From Nesterenkonia sp. (GTDB lineage Bacteria > Actinomycetota > Actinomycetes > Actinomycetales > Micrococcaceae), in contig NZ_JAJUJJ010000005.1 in assembly GCF_029265375.1 (NCBI RefSeq), positions 56,629-120,628 on the forward strand: 64,000 nucleotides of DNA, given 5' to 3'. The notes under the pieces are model-generated. The model worked only from the letters and a program-made list of their open reading frames with translations, did not search any database and was not told the origin of the DNA. The translations under genes were made by a program, and so were the position numbers. This document shows positions 45,428 through 58,345 of this stretch, one piece after another (the first letter of the stretch is position 1; each line of letters starts with the position of its first letter).

Positions 45428-46321
45428 CTATTCGCGTCCGAGGTCGCGGTGGACGACGTTGACGGTGACATTGGGCAGCTGGTCCAGCCGGCGGGCCAGC
45501 TCCTCGCTGATGGCCACCGATCGGTGCTTGCCGCCGGTGCATCCGACCGCCAGGGTCGCATAGTGCTTGTTCTCCCGGCGGTAGCCTTCCAGCACCGGCA
45601 TCAGCGCCTCCACGTACCGGTCCACGAAGTCCTCGGCCCCCTTGTTCACCAGCACATACTCGCTGACCTTCTCGTCCAGGCCGGTCAGCGGGCGCAGCTC
45701 GGGCACCCAGTGGGGGTTGGGGATGAAGCGCACGTCGGCCAGAAAGTTGGCGTCGGCGGGCACCCCGTATTTGAAGCCGAAGCTCATCACGTTCAGCCGC
45801 AGCGTGATGGGGCCGTCGTCGTTGAAGAGCTCGTTGATGGAGTTGGCCAGCCCGTGGACGTTCAGGTCCGTGGTGTCCAGGACGATATCGGCCTCATCCT
45901 TCACCGGGGCCAGCAGCTCCCGCTCGGCCTGAATGCCGTCGAGGATTCGGCCTGAGCCCTGCAGCGGGTGCGGGCGGCGGCCCTGTTCGAAGCGCCGCAC
46001 CAGCAGCTCATCGGAGGCCTCCAGGAAGAGCACCCGGTAGGTGATGTCGGCGGCACGGATCTGGGCGAGCCCCTCCTGCATGGAGGAGTAGAGCCCCCGG
46101 CTGCGCGCGTCCAGCACCACGGCGAGCCTCTCCACCGATCCCGGATGGCGGGCGACCAGGTCCATCATGGTGGAGATGAGCTCGGGGGGAAGGCCCTCCA
46201 CCACGTACCAGCCCATGTCCTCCAGGGCGTGGGAGGCGGTGGTGCGCCCCGCCCCGGACATGCCGGTGATGATCAGCAGCTCGTTCTCGGGCGGCTTGAC
46301 CGGTGTCAGTTCCGTGCTCAT
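45428..46321 (-). CDS. rapZ: RapZ family nucleotide-binding protein
   Basis: Homologue of RapZ/YvcJ, 297 residues. In E. coli RapZ is an RNA-binding adaptor controlling glmS; in Actinobacteria the role is undefined. The P-loop GMSGAGRTTA has Arg where a Lys is usual, a substitution seen in actinobacterial members. The C-terminal domain has GFKYGVPADANFLADVRFIPNPHW and VGCTGGKHRSV, both characteristic. Second in the uvrC-rapZ-yvcK-whiA order. Confidence 0.94.
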   Translation of the reverse strand: MSTELTPVKPPENELLIITGMSGAGRTTASHALEDMGWYVVEGLPPELISTMMDLVARHPGSVERLAVVLDARSRGLYSSMQEGLAQIRAADITYRVLFLEASDELLVRRFEQGRRPHPLQGSGRILDGIQAERELLAPVKDEADIVLDTTDLNVHGLANSINELFNDDGPITLRLNVMSFGFKYGVPADANFLADVRFIPNPHWVPELRPLTGLDEKVSEYVLVNKGAEDFVDRYVEALMPVLEGYRRENKHYATLAVGCTGGKHRSVAISEELARRLDQLPNVTVNVVHRDLGRE

Positions 46322-46332
46322 AGTTGAAGACT

Positions 46333-48345
46333 CTACCCGGTGGGATCTGCGCCGTCAGCCGCCTGCTCGGGCGGCTGGGAGTCGCTGTTCGCGGCTTCGC
46401 CGTGCAGATGGTCCAGGATGCGCTGGGCAGTCTGAAGTCCGATGCCGGGCACCTCCGCGACCTGCTCGGCGGTGGCTCTCTTCAGCTGCGCCACTGAGCC
46501 GAAATGGGCGACGACGGAGGCCCGCCGCTGCGGTCCCAGGCCGGGCACCTCGTCCAGTGCGGAGGCTGTCATCCGCTTCGACCGAGCGGAGCGGTGGTAC
46601 TGGATGGCGAAGCGGTGCGCCTCATCGCGGATGCGCTGGAGCATATAGAGCGCCTCCGAGCTGCGCGGCAGCACCAGCGGGAAGGGGTCCTCAGGCAGCC
46701 ACACCTCCTCCAGCCGTTTGGCCAGGCCCACCACGGGCATGTCCTGAAGTCCCAGCTCGTCGAGTGCCTCTCGGGCGGCGTTGACCTGCGGCTGGCCGCC
46801 GTCGACCACCACCAGGCTGGGCGGGTAGGCGAAGCGTGGAGAGTCGCGGTCGGTGAGCGTGGACTCGCGGACCTGGCTGTCGGTTTCGGCGGTGGCGGGC
46901 TGGGCAGCCGGCTCCTGCCGCGCGAGCTCCTCCTGCTCCTGGCGCTGCTGCTCCAGGTAGCGGGCGAAGCGGCGGCTGATGACGTCCCGCATGGCGGCGG
47001 TGTCATCCCGGGCCGCCTCGCCGCGCACGGAGAACCGCCGGTAGTCCTTCTTCTTGGGCAGCCCGTCCTCCATGACCACCATGGATCCGACCACGCTGGT
47101 TCCGGAGGTGTGGGAGATGTCGAAGCATTCGATGCGCATCAGCGGCTCGCTGAGGCCCAGGGCCTCCTGCAGTTCGCGCAGCGCCGCCGATCGGGTGGTG
47201 ATATCGCTGGAGCGGCGCGCTTTGTGCAGCGACAGCGCCTGCTCGGCGTTCTCCCGCACGGTGCCCAGCAGGGCAGCTTTGTCTCCGCGCTGCGGCACCC
47301 GCAGGCTCACTTTGGCTCCGCGGCGTCCGCTCAGCCAGGCGGTGAGCTCCTCGTGGTTCTCCGGCAGGGCCGGCACCAGGACCTCCCGGGGGATGCGCTC
47401 GGTGTCCGGCATCGCCCCGTAGATCTGCAGCAGAAGCTGCTCGACCATGCCGGCGTCGTCGATCTCCTCCACCTTCTCCGAGATCCAGCCGCGCTGACCG
47501 CGGATGCGTCCCTGGCGCACGTGAAAGACCTGGGCGCTGGCCTCCAGCTCATCGGAGGCGAAGGCGAAGATATCGGCTTCGGTGTCCTCGGCGAGGACGA
47601 CGGCGTTGCGCTCGAACACCCGGCGCAGGGCCTCCAGGTCGTCGCGGTGGCGCGCGGCGTCCTCGAACCGCAGCTCGTCCACCGCCTGCTTCATCTGCTC
47701 CTCGATGCGCCGCATATGAGGCCCGTGCCGGCCGGCCATGACCTCGACGAACTCTTCGGCCAGGCGCCGGTGGTCCTCCACCGAGATATTGCCCACGCAG
47801 GGGGCAGAGCATTTGTCGATATAGCCGAGCAGGCAGGGCCTGCCGGAGGCGGCCGCCCGCTTATAGACTCCCGCCGAGCATGACCGCACCGGGAAGACGC
47901 GCAGCATAGTGTCCACGGTCTCGCGGATCGCTTTGGCGGGATGGAAGGGGCCGAAGTACTTCACCCCGGGCTTCTTGTCCCCGCGCATGACCTGCACCCG
48001 CGGCACCTTCTCGTTCATGGTGACTGCAAGGTAGGGGTAGGACTTGTCGTCCCGGTACATGATGTTGAACCGGGGCGTGTGCTGCTTGATCCAGGTGTAC
48101 TCCAGCTGGATGGCTTCCAGCTCGGAGCCCACAACGGTCCACTCGACGTCGGCGGCTGCGTGCACCATGGCGTAGGTCTTGGGGTGCAGCTGGTGGACGG
48201 AGGTGAAGTAGGAGTTCAGCCGGGATCGCAGGTTCTTCGCCTTGCCGACGTAGATCACCCGGCCGTGCGGGTCGATGAACCGGTAGACCCCGGGCCGGGT
48301 CGGGATCTCCCCGGGGGCCGGGCGGTAGGAGGCTGGATCAGCCAT
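46333..48345 (-). CDS. uvrC: Excinuclease ABC subunit UvrC
   Basis: Dual nuclease of nucleotide excision repair, cutting on both sides of a lesion handed over by UvrB. 670 residues: GIY-YIG domain at the start ([25 protein letters not shown]), UVR domain near residue 210, RNase H-like domain with CFDISHTSG and VVVDGG, and tandem helix-hairpin-helix at the end ([18 protein letters not shown]). A linker of about 40 residues rich in Gln, Glu and Thr interrupts the nuclease domain near 480. Its start overlaps the plsC stop by 8 nt. Confidence 0.97.
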   Translation of the reverse strand: MADPASYRPAPGEIPTRPGVYRFIDPHGRVIYVGKAKNLRSRLNSYFTSVHQLHPKTYAMVHAAADVEWTVVGSELEAIQLEYTWIKQHTPRFNIMYRDDKSYPYLAVTMNEKVPRVQVMRGDKKPGVKYFGPFHPAKAIRETVDTMLRVFPVRSCSAGVYKRAAASGRPCLLGYIDKCSAPCVGNISVEDHRRLAEEFVEVMAGRHGPHMRRIEEQMKQAVDELRFEDAARHRDDLEALRRVFERNAVVLAEDTEADIFAFASDELEASAQVFHVRQGRIRGQRGWISEKVEEIDDAGMVEQLLLQIYGAMPDTERIPREVLVPALPENHEELTAWLSGRRGAKVSLRVPQRGDKAALLGTVRENAEQALSLHKARRSSDITTRSAALRELQEALGLSEPLMRIECFDISHTSGTSVVGSMVVMEDGLPKKKDYRRFSVRGEAARDDTAAMRDVISRRFARYLEQQRQEQEELARQEPAAQPATAETDSQVRESTLTDRDSPRFAYPPSLVVVDGGQPQVNAAREALDELGLQDMPVVGLAKRLEEVWLPEDPFPLVLPRSSEALYMLQRIRDEAHRFAIQYHRSARSKRMTASALDEVPGLGPQRRASVVAHFGSVAQLKRATAEQVAEVPGIGLQTAQRILDHLHGEAANSDSQPPEQAADGADPTG

Positions 48346-49077
48346 CGGCTCCCTCAGTCAGGCTGGGGTCGGTGGGCCGGGAGTTGTAGGTCTCCACCCG
48401 CTCCTGCCCGGAGAGCCCTGCGATGGCGTCCATGATCTGGGCGGTGGCGTCGCGGCGCACCGGAAGGGGGTGCCGCTCCCCCAGGTGTTCGAACTGCAGC
48501 GGGGCCCCGACGTGCATCTCAAAGCTGGCCGGCCGGATCGTGTTCTTGTCCGGCGGCTGCAGCCGCTGGGTGCCGCGCAGCCCGACGGGGATCACCGGCG
48601 CCCCGGTGGCCAGGGCCAGCCAGCCGACGCCGTTCTTCCCCCGGTACAGCCGGCCGTCCCGGCTGCGGGTGCCCTCCGGGTAGATGCCCACGCCGTGGCC
48701 GGCGCGGATGATGCTGGTCAGCCCGAACAGCGCCTCGACGGCGCCGGACTGCTTGTCCCGGTCCACCGGCACCGAGCCGAAGGATTCGAAGAAGAAGCGC
48801 ATGCCGCGTCCGCGGACTCCGGGCTGGGTGAAGTACTCGGCTTTGGCGAAGAAGCTCACCGGCCGCGGGAAGATCCCCTGGATGAGCACGGAGTCCAGAA
48901 AGCTGAGGTGGTTGCTGGCCACAATGAACCCGCCGCTGGTCGGGACATTCTCGAGCCCGGTGATGGTGGGGCGGCAGAGCATGCGCACCAGCCGCCCGCC
49001 GGCGATCCGGACGCACTCCTGGCCCCGGGTGCGGCCTTCGACCGCGGCGGTGGAGTCGGGGGTTCCGGATGCGCTGG

Positions 49078-49081
<4 letters not shown>
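48338..49081 (-). CDS. 1-acyl-glycerol-3-phosphate acyltransferase (PlsC family)
   Basis: Membrane-associated acyltransferase of 247 residues that probably makes phosphatidic acid. The catalytic motif is NHLSFLD near residue 57, and the substrate motif PEGTRSRDG near 135. The GTG start overlaps the uvrA stop (GTGA) and its end overlaps uvrC, so a lipid gene is embedded within an excision-repair operon. This insertion recurs in relatives as far as I recall. Confidence 0.92.
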
Positions 49082-52086
<3,005 letters not shown>

Positions 52087-52093
52087 GCGCACA

Positions 52094-52122
52094 AGTCTAA
52101 GGCCCACAGTGGGATCGAACAA
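52094..52122 (-). promoter_or_regulatory. uvrA promoter
   Basis: TTGTTC (52117-52122) and TAGACT (52094-52099) on the minus strand are 17 bp apart. The predicted transcript starts at or next to the GTG of uvrA. Confidence 0.75.
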
Positions 52123-52130
52123 GTGTTCGA
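52115..52130. promoter_or_regulatory. LexA (SOS) box upstream of uvrA
   Basis: TCGAACAAGTGTTCGA is a perfect match to the actinobacterial SOS consensus TCGAAC-N4-GTTCGA. It overlaps the uvrA -35, where bound LexA would block RNA polymerase. The divergent hydrolase gene begins about 110 bp away and may be affected. Confidence 0.9.
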
Positions 52131-52238
52131 TTTCACACTGCAGGTCCGCGTCCGCCCGCGCCTGTACGGAGGAGGGGTGAGGCGGCCGGTGGCCGTCGCC
52201 CTGCACAGCAGCGGGTCCTCACGCATACACTGGAGCGC

Positions 52239-52907
52239 ATGGCCCCGGAAAGCTCCTTGATCTACGACCTGCCCGCTGTGACCGTTCGGCGCATCTCCGT
52301 CAGTGAGATGAGCAACAACGTCTACCTGCTCACCGCCAAGAAGTCGGGGGTCCAGGTGCTCATCGACGCCGCCGACGAACCGGAGTCCATCACGGCGATG
52401 ATCGACGTAGCCAGCGGTGACACTCCGTGCTCCCCCGGCCTGCGGGCTGTGCTGACCACTCATCAGCACTGGGATCATATTCGGGCGCTTCCGCAGCTGG
52501 CGGAGACCCCCGGAGTGGAGCTGGCCGCCGGCGAGTTCGACGCCGAGGCCATCGAGAAGGACAAGGGCGTGCGGATCACGCGGCGGCTGCAGCACGGTGA
52601 GACGGTGCAGTACGACGGGATCGCGCTGGATGTGATCCACCTGCGCGGCCACACCCCCGGCTCGGTGGCCTTCGTCTACCCGGTGGAGGACGGACCCACG
52701 CATATCTTCACCGGGGACTCCCTGTTTCCCGGCGGCGTGGGGAAGACCTGGAGCGCGGAGGACTTCACGCAGCTGATCGACGACGTCTCCTCCCGCATCT
52801 TCGATGCGTACGACGACGACACGATCATTCACCCCGGCCACGGAGCACCCACCACTCTCGGCGAAGAGCGCAGCAAGCTTCCCGAGTGGCGCGAGCGCGG
52901 CTGGTGA
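52239..52907 (+). CDS. Metallo-beta-lactamase-fold hydrolase
   Basis: Zinc hydrolase of 222 residues, resembling glyoxalase II-like enzymes. The metal-binding motif is TTHQHWDHIRAL, with further ligands in GHTPGS, FTGDSLFPGGVG and HPGHG. The substrate is unknown; mycothiol thioesters would be a reasonable guess in this lineage, but it is only a guess. TACACT (52226-52231) lies 7 nt before the ATG, implying a leaderless transcript. Divergent from uvrA, and its stop overlaps the helicase start. Confidence 0.9.
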   Translation: MAPESSLIYDLPAVTVRRISVSEMSNNVYLLTAKKSGVQVLIDAADEPESITAMIDVASGDTPCSPGLRAVLTTHQHWDHIRALPQLAETPGVELAAGEFDAEAIEKDKGVRITRRLQHGETVQYDGIALDVIHLRGHTPGSVAFVYPVEDGPTHIFTGDSLFPGGVGKTWSAEDFTQLIDDVSSRIFDAYDDDTIIHPGHGAPTTLGEERSKLPEWRERGW

Positions 52908-55540
52908 GCCCGGAGGCGATGACCACCGTTGCCCCGCGTCTGGAGGTCCCCGGATCCTGGGCCGCGTCCGCGCCGGAGGACCTGATAGAGGTCTTCACCG
53001 AGTGGACGGCCGCCCGCGGCATCCAGCTCTATCCCGCCCAGCAGGACGCGGTGATGGAGCTGGCCGCCGGCAATCACGTGATTATGGCTACCCCCACAGG
53101 GTCCGGGAAGTCCCTGGTGGCACTGGCTGCTCATTTCTTCGCCCTGGCCCGTGGTGAGCGCAGCGTCTACACCGCACCGATCAAGGCCCTGGTCAGCGAA
53201 AAGTTCTTCTCCCTGGTGGAGGTCTTCGGGCCCGAGAAGGTCGGGATGGTCACCGGCGACTCGGCGGTCAACGCCTCGGCCCCCATCATCTGCTGCACCG
53301 CAGAGATCCTGGCCAATGAGGCGCTGCGCGAAGGTCCGGAGGCCGACGTCGGGCCGGTGGTGATGGACGAGTTTCACTTCTACGCCGAACCGGAGCGCGG
53401 CTGGGCCTGGCAGGTGCCGCTGATTGAGCTGGCCCCCACCGGGGGCGGTGTCAGCTCGGCGCAGTTCCTGCTGATGTCGGCCACTCTGGGCGATACCAGC
53501 CGGTTCGAGAAGCGCCTGGCCGAGCGCACCGGCCGCGACGTCGTCGTCGTCTCCTCCGCCCAGCGGCCCGTGCCGCTGAGCTACGAGTACTCCACCGTCC
53601 CGCTGGTGGAGAAGCTGGAGCAGCTGGCCGCCTCCGGTCTGGCGCCGGTGTATGTGGTGCACTTCTCCCAGCGGGAGGCTGCCGAGCGGGCCGCAGGGCT
53701 GATGAGTCTGAACCTGCTGTCCAAGGCCGAGCGTGAGCAGCTGGCCCAGCGTCTGAAGACCTTCCGGTTCGCCAAGGGCTACGGTCAGACGCTGAAGCGG
53801 CTGCTGGCCTCCGGCGTCGGGGTCCATCACGCCGGAATGCTGCCGAAGTACCGCAGGCTGGTGGAGCAGCTGGCCCAGGACGGGCTGCTGAAGGTGGTCT
53901 CCGGCACTGACACTCTGGGGGTGGGCATCAATGTGCCCATCCGCACCGTCCTGCTGACCGGACTGTCCAAATATGACGGCACCCGGGTGCGTCAGCTCAA
54001 CGCACGGGAGTTCCATCAGATTGCCGGACGGGCCGGGCGCGCCGGGTTCGACACTGAGGGCGCAGTGGTGGTGCAGGCCCCTGAGCACGTCATTGAGAAT
54101 GAGGCGGCCGCGCGGAAACTGGCTGCCAAGCATGCCGGCGATGAGGCGAAGCTGGCGCAGGCGATGAAGTCTTCGCCGAAGAAGAAGCCCCCGGAGGGAT
54201 TCGTCTCCTGGAGCGAGAAGACCTACCAGCGTCTGGTGGAGGCCTCCCCGGAGCCGATGCTCTCCCGGATGCGCGTCACCTACGCCATGGTGCTGCAGCT
54301 GCTGCACCGGCCGGAGGACCCGATTCTGGCGATGCGGCGGCTGATCACCTCCTCGGACGAGTCGCCGACGCGGCAGGCTCAGCTGCAGCGCCGGGCCCTG
54401 GAGATCCTGCGGGAGCTGCTGGCCGCCGGAGTGCTGGAGCGACTCGAGGAGCCGGATGAAGACGGCCGGAGCGTGGATCTGACCCTGGACCTGCAGGACG
54501 ACTTCGCCCTGAACCAGCCCCTGGCGCCCTTCGCGGTGGCCGCTCTGGAACTTCTGGACCCCGACTCGGAGACCTACGCGCTGGATGTGCTCAGCGTGGT
54601 GGAGGCCATCCTGGAGACCCCGTATCAGGTCACCGGCGCGCAGGTGAAGAAGCTGAAGTCGGAGCGGCTGGCCGAGCTGAAGGCCGAGGGCGTGGACTAC
54701 ACCGAGCGGATGCGGATTCTGGACGAGCTCACCCATCCTCAGCCGCTGGGTGAGCTGCTCGAGCAGCAGTTCGAGGTCTACCGGTCCTCCGCACCGTGGG
54801 TGGGCGACTTCGAGCTGCAGCCCAAATCGGTGGTGCGGGACATGGTGGAGCGGGCCTTCACGTTCGTGGACGCAGTGAACTTCTACGGCCTGGCGCGCAG
54901 CGAGGGCGTGCTGCTGCGCTACCTCACCGACGCCTACCGGACCCTGCGCCAGACGGTGCCGCACAGCCGGCGGAATGAGGAGCTGGAGGACCTCATCGAG
55001 TGGCTGGGTGAGGTGATCCGCCAGACTGACTCTTCCCTGCTGGAGGAGTGGGAGCGGCTGGCCGCGGCCGAGGATCCGCAGAAGCTGGCGGAGCTGGAGG
55101 CCCGCAGCGATCCGGCAGGCTCGGCCCCGCCGGCGGGGTTCACCTCCAATGAGCGGGCCTTCACCGTGGTGGTGCGCAATGCGATGTTCCGCCGGGCCGA
55201 ACTGTTCGCCCAGGAGAAGGAGGAGCAGCTGGCCGCACTGGAGACCGCCCACTCCCCCAGCTCGGAATGGGCTGAGCCTGAGCGCTGGGGCGAGGCGATG
55301 GATGAGTTCTTCGACGAGTACGACGACGCCTACACAGACGCGAAGGCCCGCAGCGCGCAGCTGTTCCGGCTGGACCGCTCGCCGGCGGGACGGGACGGGT
55401 TCTGGCACGCGGTGCAGGTGCTCGACGACGACCAGGGCAACCACGACGTCGGCATCCACGCCTGGGTGGACCTTGCCGCCTCGGATGAAGCCGAGGCGGC
55501 GGTGCTGACCGTCTACCACGTAGGAGAGCTGAAGCTGTAG
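52904..55540 (+). CDS. DEAD/DEAH-box helicase, HelY/Ski2-like
   Basis: Superfamily 2 helicase of about 878 residues. Motifs: I ATPTGSGKS, II DEFHFY (a DExH variant), III LMSATLGD, V TDTLGVGINVP and VI HQIAGRAGRAGFD. A long C-terminal helical part with an acidic DEFFDEYDDAY stretch follows; the C-terminal DUF3516-like region matches actinobacterial homologues. Role probably RNA turnover or repair. GTG 52904 overlaps the preceding stop (GTGA); ATG 52919 is an alternative with GGAGG too close to it. Confidence 0.9.
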   Translation: MSPEAMTTVAPRLEVPGSWAASAPEDLIEVFTEWTAARGIQLYPAQQDAVMELAAGNHVIMATPTGSGKSLVALAAHFFALARGERSVYTAPIKALVSEKFFSLVEVFGPEKVGMVTGDSAVNASAPIICCTAEILANEALREGPEADVGPVVMDEFHFYAEPERGWAWQVPLIELAPTGGGVSSAQFLLMSATLGDTSRFEKRLAERTGRDVVVVSSAQRPVPLSYEYSTVPLVEKLEQLAASGLAPVYVVHFSQREAAERAAGLMSLNLLSKAEREQLAQRLKTFRFAKGYGQTLKRLLASGVGVHHAGMLPKYRRLVEQLAQDGLLKVVSGTDTLGVGINVPIRTVLLTGLSKYDGTRVRQLNAREFHQIAGRAGRAGFDTEGAVVVQAPEHVIENEAAARKLAAKHAGDEAKLAQAMKSSPKKKPPEGFVSWSEKTYQRLVEASPEPMLSRMRVTYAMVLQLLHRPEDPILAMRRLITSSDESPTRQAQLQRRALEILRELLAAGVLERLEEPDEDGRSVDLTLDLQDDFALNQPLAPFAVAALELLDPDSETYALDVLSVVEAILETPYQVTGAQVKKLKSERLAELKAEGVDYTERMRILDELTHPQPLGELLEQQFEVYRSSAPWVGDFELQPKSVVRDMVERAFTFVDAVNFYGLARSEGVLLRYLTDAYRTLRQTVPHSRRNEELEDLIEWLGEVIRQTDSSLLEEWERLAAAEDPQKLAELEARSDPAGSAPPAGFTSNERAFTVVVRNAMFRRAELFAQEKEEQLAALETAHSPSSEWAEPERWGEAMDEFFDEYDDAYTDAKARSAQLFRLDRSPAGRDGFWHAVQVLDDDQGNHDVGIHAWVDLAASDEAEAAVLTVYHVGELKL

Positions 55541-55543
55541 GTC

Positions 55544-55571
55544 CCCGGCCGACCGGACGGGGGCGGCCGGG
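55544..55571. terminator. Bidirectional terminator candidate between convergent genes
   Basis: CCCGGCCG (55544-55551) and CGGCCGGG (55564-55571) form a perfect 8-bp GC stem in the 37-bp gap between helicase and the four-TM protein. No U-run either way. Confidence 0.5.
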
Positions 55572-55577
55572 CTGCGC

Positions 55578-58298
55578 TCAGCTGCGCACCAGTTCCAGCG
55601 CACGCTGAGCCACATCAGCCTCCCGTTCGCTCAGCGTCTGAACCAGCCGGTCCACATGGGCGACCCGCGCAGCCCATTCGGGGCCGCGCTGCTGCCTGCG
55701 CGGCAGCGACTCCAGCAGCTGCGCCTCGCGCCACGCGGTGACCAGCGCGGCCTCATAGAGCCGCTGGTCCGCTTCCGCGGCGTCGCCGAGGCTGCCGCGT
55801 TCGCCGCCGAGCACTGCCACCATGTCAATCCGGGAAAGATCCAGCCCCATCGCCAATCCGTTGAGCCGGTCCCGCACAGCAGCCAGCTGGCGCCGGGCAG
55901 ACCGCGCACCGGTCCACTGCCCGATGGCCTGCACGGCGGCCACCAGGACCAGCAGCACCGTCTGGGAGCCGGTCCATCCTGCTACGGCAACCGCCCAGAA
56001 CAGCGCTTCGGGGCTCACAGCCGCCGCCTCCTGGTGGTTGTACTCCATGGTCCGGCCCAACTCGGTGAGGTCGTAGGCAAGCAGGCTGCCCAGCGGTATG
56101 CTCGGACTCTCATCGTCCACATTGCGCACCACCGGCTCAGTGGCGAGGAAGTAGTATTCGCCCAGTCGGCTGTCCAGACCGGCACTGATCTCTCCGGTCA
56201 GCGGCAGTCCGACTGCATAGCCGCCGTCGTCGAGAAGCCACACCGGCAGAATGGCCTGGCCCAGCTGAATCTCGCCGGTGACGGAGTTGATGACCTCCGG
56301 GTACTCCGCAGCGACCTCCTGCCGAATCTGCTGATAGGCGTCCAGCAGATCCCAGTAGTCGATCATGATGCCGTTCTCACGCTCGAGGTCCTGCCGGTAG
56401 TCGATGTAGTCCTCGATGGGCAGCAGCACCACCGTCAGTTCCAGACGGTCGGGCAGCAGCGCGACGTCGTCCCGCTCGGCGGCCCGCTCCATGCGCTCCC
56501 GCACATAGTCCAGGGTGACGGTCTCCTGATTGCTGGGGTGATCCTCCAAGGTGGGCGGGAAGGCGTAGTCCGGGATCTGCCCAGGATCCCCGAAGACCCT
56601 CAGCTCGGCCAGCGGCTGGTCACCGGTGAGGGTCCGTCCGAAGACTGTGGTGTGCTGGCCCTGCGCCGAGGCTGCCCAGCCGGCGATCAGTCCCACCAGG
56701 ATGGGGAGAAGGATGATCCCGGCACCGACTGCCCCGGCGTGCCGGAGGGTGAACCAGCGGTTCCAGACTTTGCTGAGGCTGCGGCGGTTGCTGGGGTCCT
56801 CGTCCGTGGTCTGCTGAGCTGCGGCGCGCTGCAGCAGCTCCAGCATCCGTTCGGCGCAGTACTCGGCCGATCGGTCCCCCGGCCGCCCTAGGCCCAGCGA
56901 TGCGCGCAGCTCAGCCTGGGTGTCTGAGGCGCCGGCAGTCACCGCGCGGAGGCGGGTCCGCATCCGCTGCTCCACCGCCTGATGCAGCTGATCAGTATTG
57001 TCGATGCGCCGCTGAAGGGAGTCGCCCAGCCGGCGCAGCGTGCCGCCTATGCGCTTCTCAGCCGCCCGCCAGCGCCGCAGAAGGTCCGCTTGGGCGGCGA
57101 CTCGCTCTGGGCCCGGCTCCGCCCCGAGGCCTTCGACTCCTTCCTGCACCAGTGCCAGCAGCCGGGTCCGCTGTCCCTCCAGCCGGTCGCAGGCCTGCTC
57201 GTCGAGCAGCTCGCGGTGGCGAAGGATCTCCTCCACCGCTTGGACGAGCGGAAGCGCCAACTGCCCCAGCACGGTTCCGGAGTCGGCGAACCCCACCTGC
57301 ACCGATGCGGCGTGCATCAGCGCGTCAGCCCGCCGTCGCAGCGCCTCGACCCGCTCTTCGAATCTCTCCAGACCGACAGGTTCCAGCGTGCCGTCCCTGG
57401 GGGTGCGTACCGGCGCGTCGGGGTCGATGAGTTCTCGGTGCAGCACCTGCTCCTGCCGCGCCAGGCTCAGGCTCTCAGCTCTGACTGCTTCCCACTGCTG
57501 CTTCAGCCGGCTGCTGGCCCGGCCGGCCTCCGCGCCGCGATCGGATGGTGCGGCCTGCAGCTGCGACTCCGCGATGAGGAACTCGACCTCCAGTGTGTCC
57601 AGCTCCAGCACAGTGCGGGCCAGCTGCAGCCGCGCCCGGGCGAAGCGGCGGCGTCTGCGGCGCTCAGCTGCGAGGCCTGCGATCCACAGCAGCGTGAGCA
57701 GCACGGCGGTCAGCAGCGGGATCGCTGCCATGGCGCCCCAGAAGACGGGCGAGCGGATGCCGGAGCCGTCGAAGGCCACCATGGCCGCGGTCTGCCCTGC
57801 CCCGACGACGGCGCTCGGCCCGTGCCCCATCGTCCGGTTGTTGATGAAGACCTCGCGGATGGTGCTGGCGGCCTGGTGGTGCGGCATCCAGTCGTCGAGC
57901 TGCGCCAGATGGGCTACGGAGACCCGCCTGGCATCGGGGAGCACAATATCCTCGTCCTGGGGGTCGTGCCCCACGGAGAGCATCACGTCCACCCCGTCGG
58001 GCAGCTGCCCGTTCTGGTACTCGTCCCACTCGAGCTCCCGCTCCACGACCATCATGGTGAACGGTTCCCGGCTCAGCGCCCGGCCCTGTGCCGCGGCCTC
58101 GACCGACTCCTGAGTGATGCCGTAGGGCAGCCCGTCCTCCACCACGAAGCTGATGGGGTGCTCCGGTTCGCTGGTGACCTGACGGTGCCCGTACTGGCCG
58201 ATCAGCACCGAGAGGCCGGCCAGCAGCAGGGCCACCACCGGAACCCACCGGTGGTAACGACGAAACAGAGTTGTCAGGGGTGAGCCGCGCTCAGTCAC
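55578..58298 (-). CDS. Large four-TM protein of unknown function (DUF5129-like)
   Basis: 906 residues, no known activity. Membrane helices at about 19-37, 186-210, 521-543 and 766-793 give an N-in layout: an outer domain at 38-185, a large cytoplasmic coiled-coil-rich part at 211-520, a second outer domain at 545-765 and a helical cytoplasmic tail. The polybasic AERRRRRRFARAR after helix 2 supports the orientation. The build recalls the actinobacterial DUF5129 family, which I name with moderate confidence. GTG 58298 has TAAGCT (58305-58310, minus) 6 nt upstream, a leaderless arrangement. It stands alone between two convergent and divergent neighbours. Confidence 0.7.
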   Translation of the reverse strand: MTERGSPLTTLFRRYHRWVPVVALLLAGLSVLIGQYGHRQVTSEPEHPISFVVEDGLPYGITQESVEAAAQGRALSREPFTMMVVERELEWDEYQNGQLPDGVDVMLSVGHDPQDEDIVLPDARRVSVAHLAQLDDWMPHHQAASTIREVFINNRTMGHGPSAVVGAGQTAAMVAFDGSGIRSPVFWGAMAAIPLLTAVLLTLLWIAGLAAERRRRRRFARARLQLARTVLELDTLEVEFLIAESQLQAAPSDRGAEAGRASSRLKQQWEAVRAESLSLARQEQVLHRELIDPDAPVRTPRDGTLEPVGLERFEERVEALRRRADALMHAASVQVGFADSGTVLGQLALPLVQAVEEILRHRELLDEQACDRLEGQRTRLLALVQEGVEGLGAEPGPERVAAQADLLRRWRAAEKRIGGTLRRLGDSLQRRIDNTDQLHQAVEQRMRTRLRAVTAGASDTQAELRASLGLGRPGDRSAEYCAERMLELLQRAAAQQTTDEDPSNRRSLSKVWNRWFTLRHAGAVGAGIILLPILVGLIAGWAASAQGQHTTVFGRTLTGDQPLAELRVFGDPGQIPDYAFPPTLEDHPSNQETVTLDYVRERMERAAERDDVALLPDRLELTVVLLPIEDYIDYRQDLERENGIMIDYWDLLDAYQQIRQEVAAEYPEVINSVTGEIQLGQAILPVWLLDDGGYAVGLPLTGEISAGLDSRLGEYYFLATEPVVRNVDDESPSIPLGSLLAYDLTELGRTMEYNHQEAAAVSPEALFWAVAVAGWTGSQTVLLVLVAAVQAIGQWTGARSARRQLAAVRDRLNGLAMGLDLSRIDMVAVLGGERGSLGDAAEADQRLYEAALVTAWREAQLLESLPRRQQRGPEWAARVAHVDRLVQTLSEREADVAQRALELVRS

Positions 58299-58345
58299 TC
58301 GGACAGCTTATCCGGCTCCTGCCGCGGCCGTGAGAGTCTTGGACT

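Noticed and set aside
52829..55615. A 928-codon open frame antisense to the helicase
   Set aside because: Its translation is a His/Gln/Gly/Leu-rich shadow with no domain signal; the plus-strand frame has all helicase motifs. High GC produces such frames.
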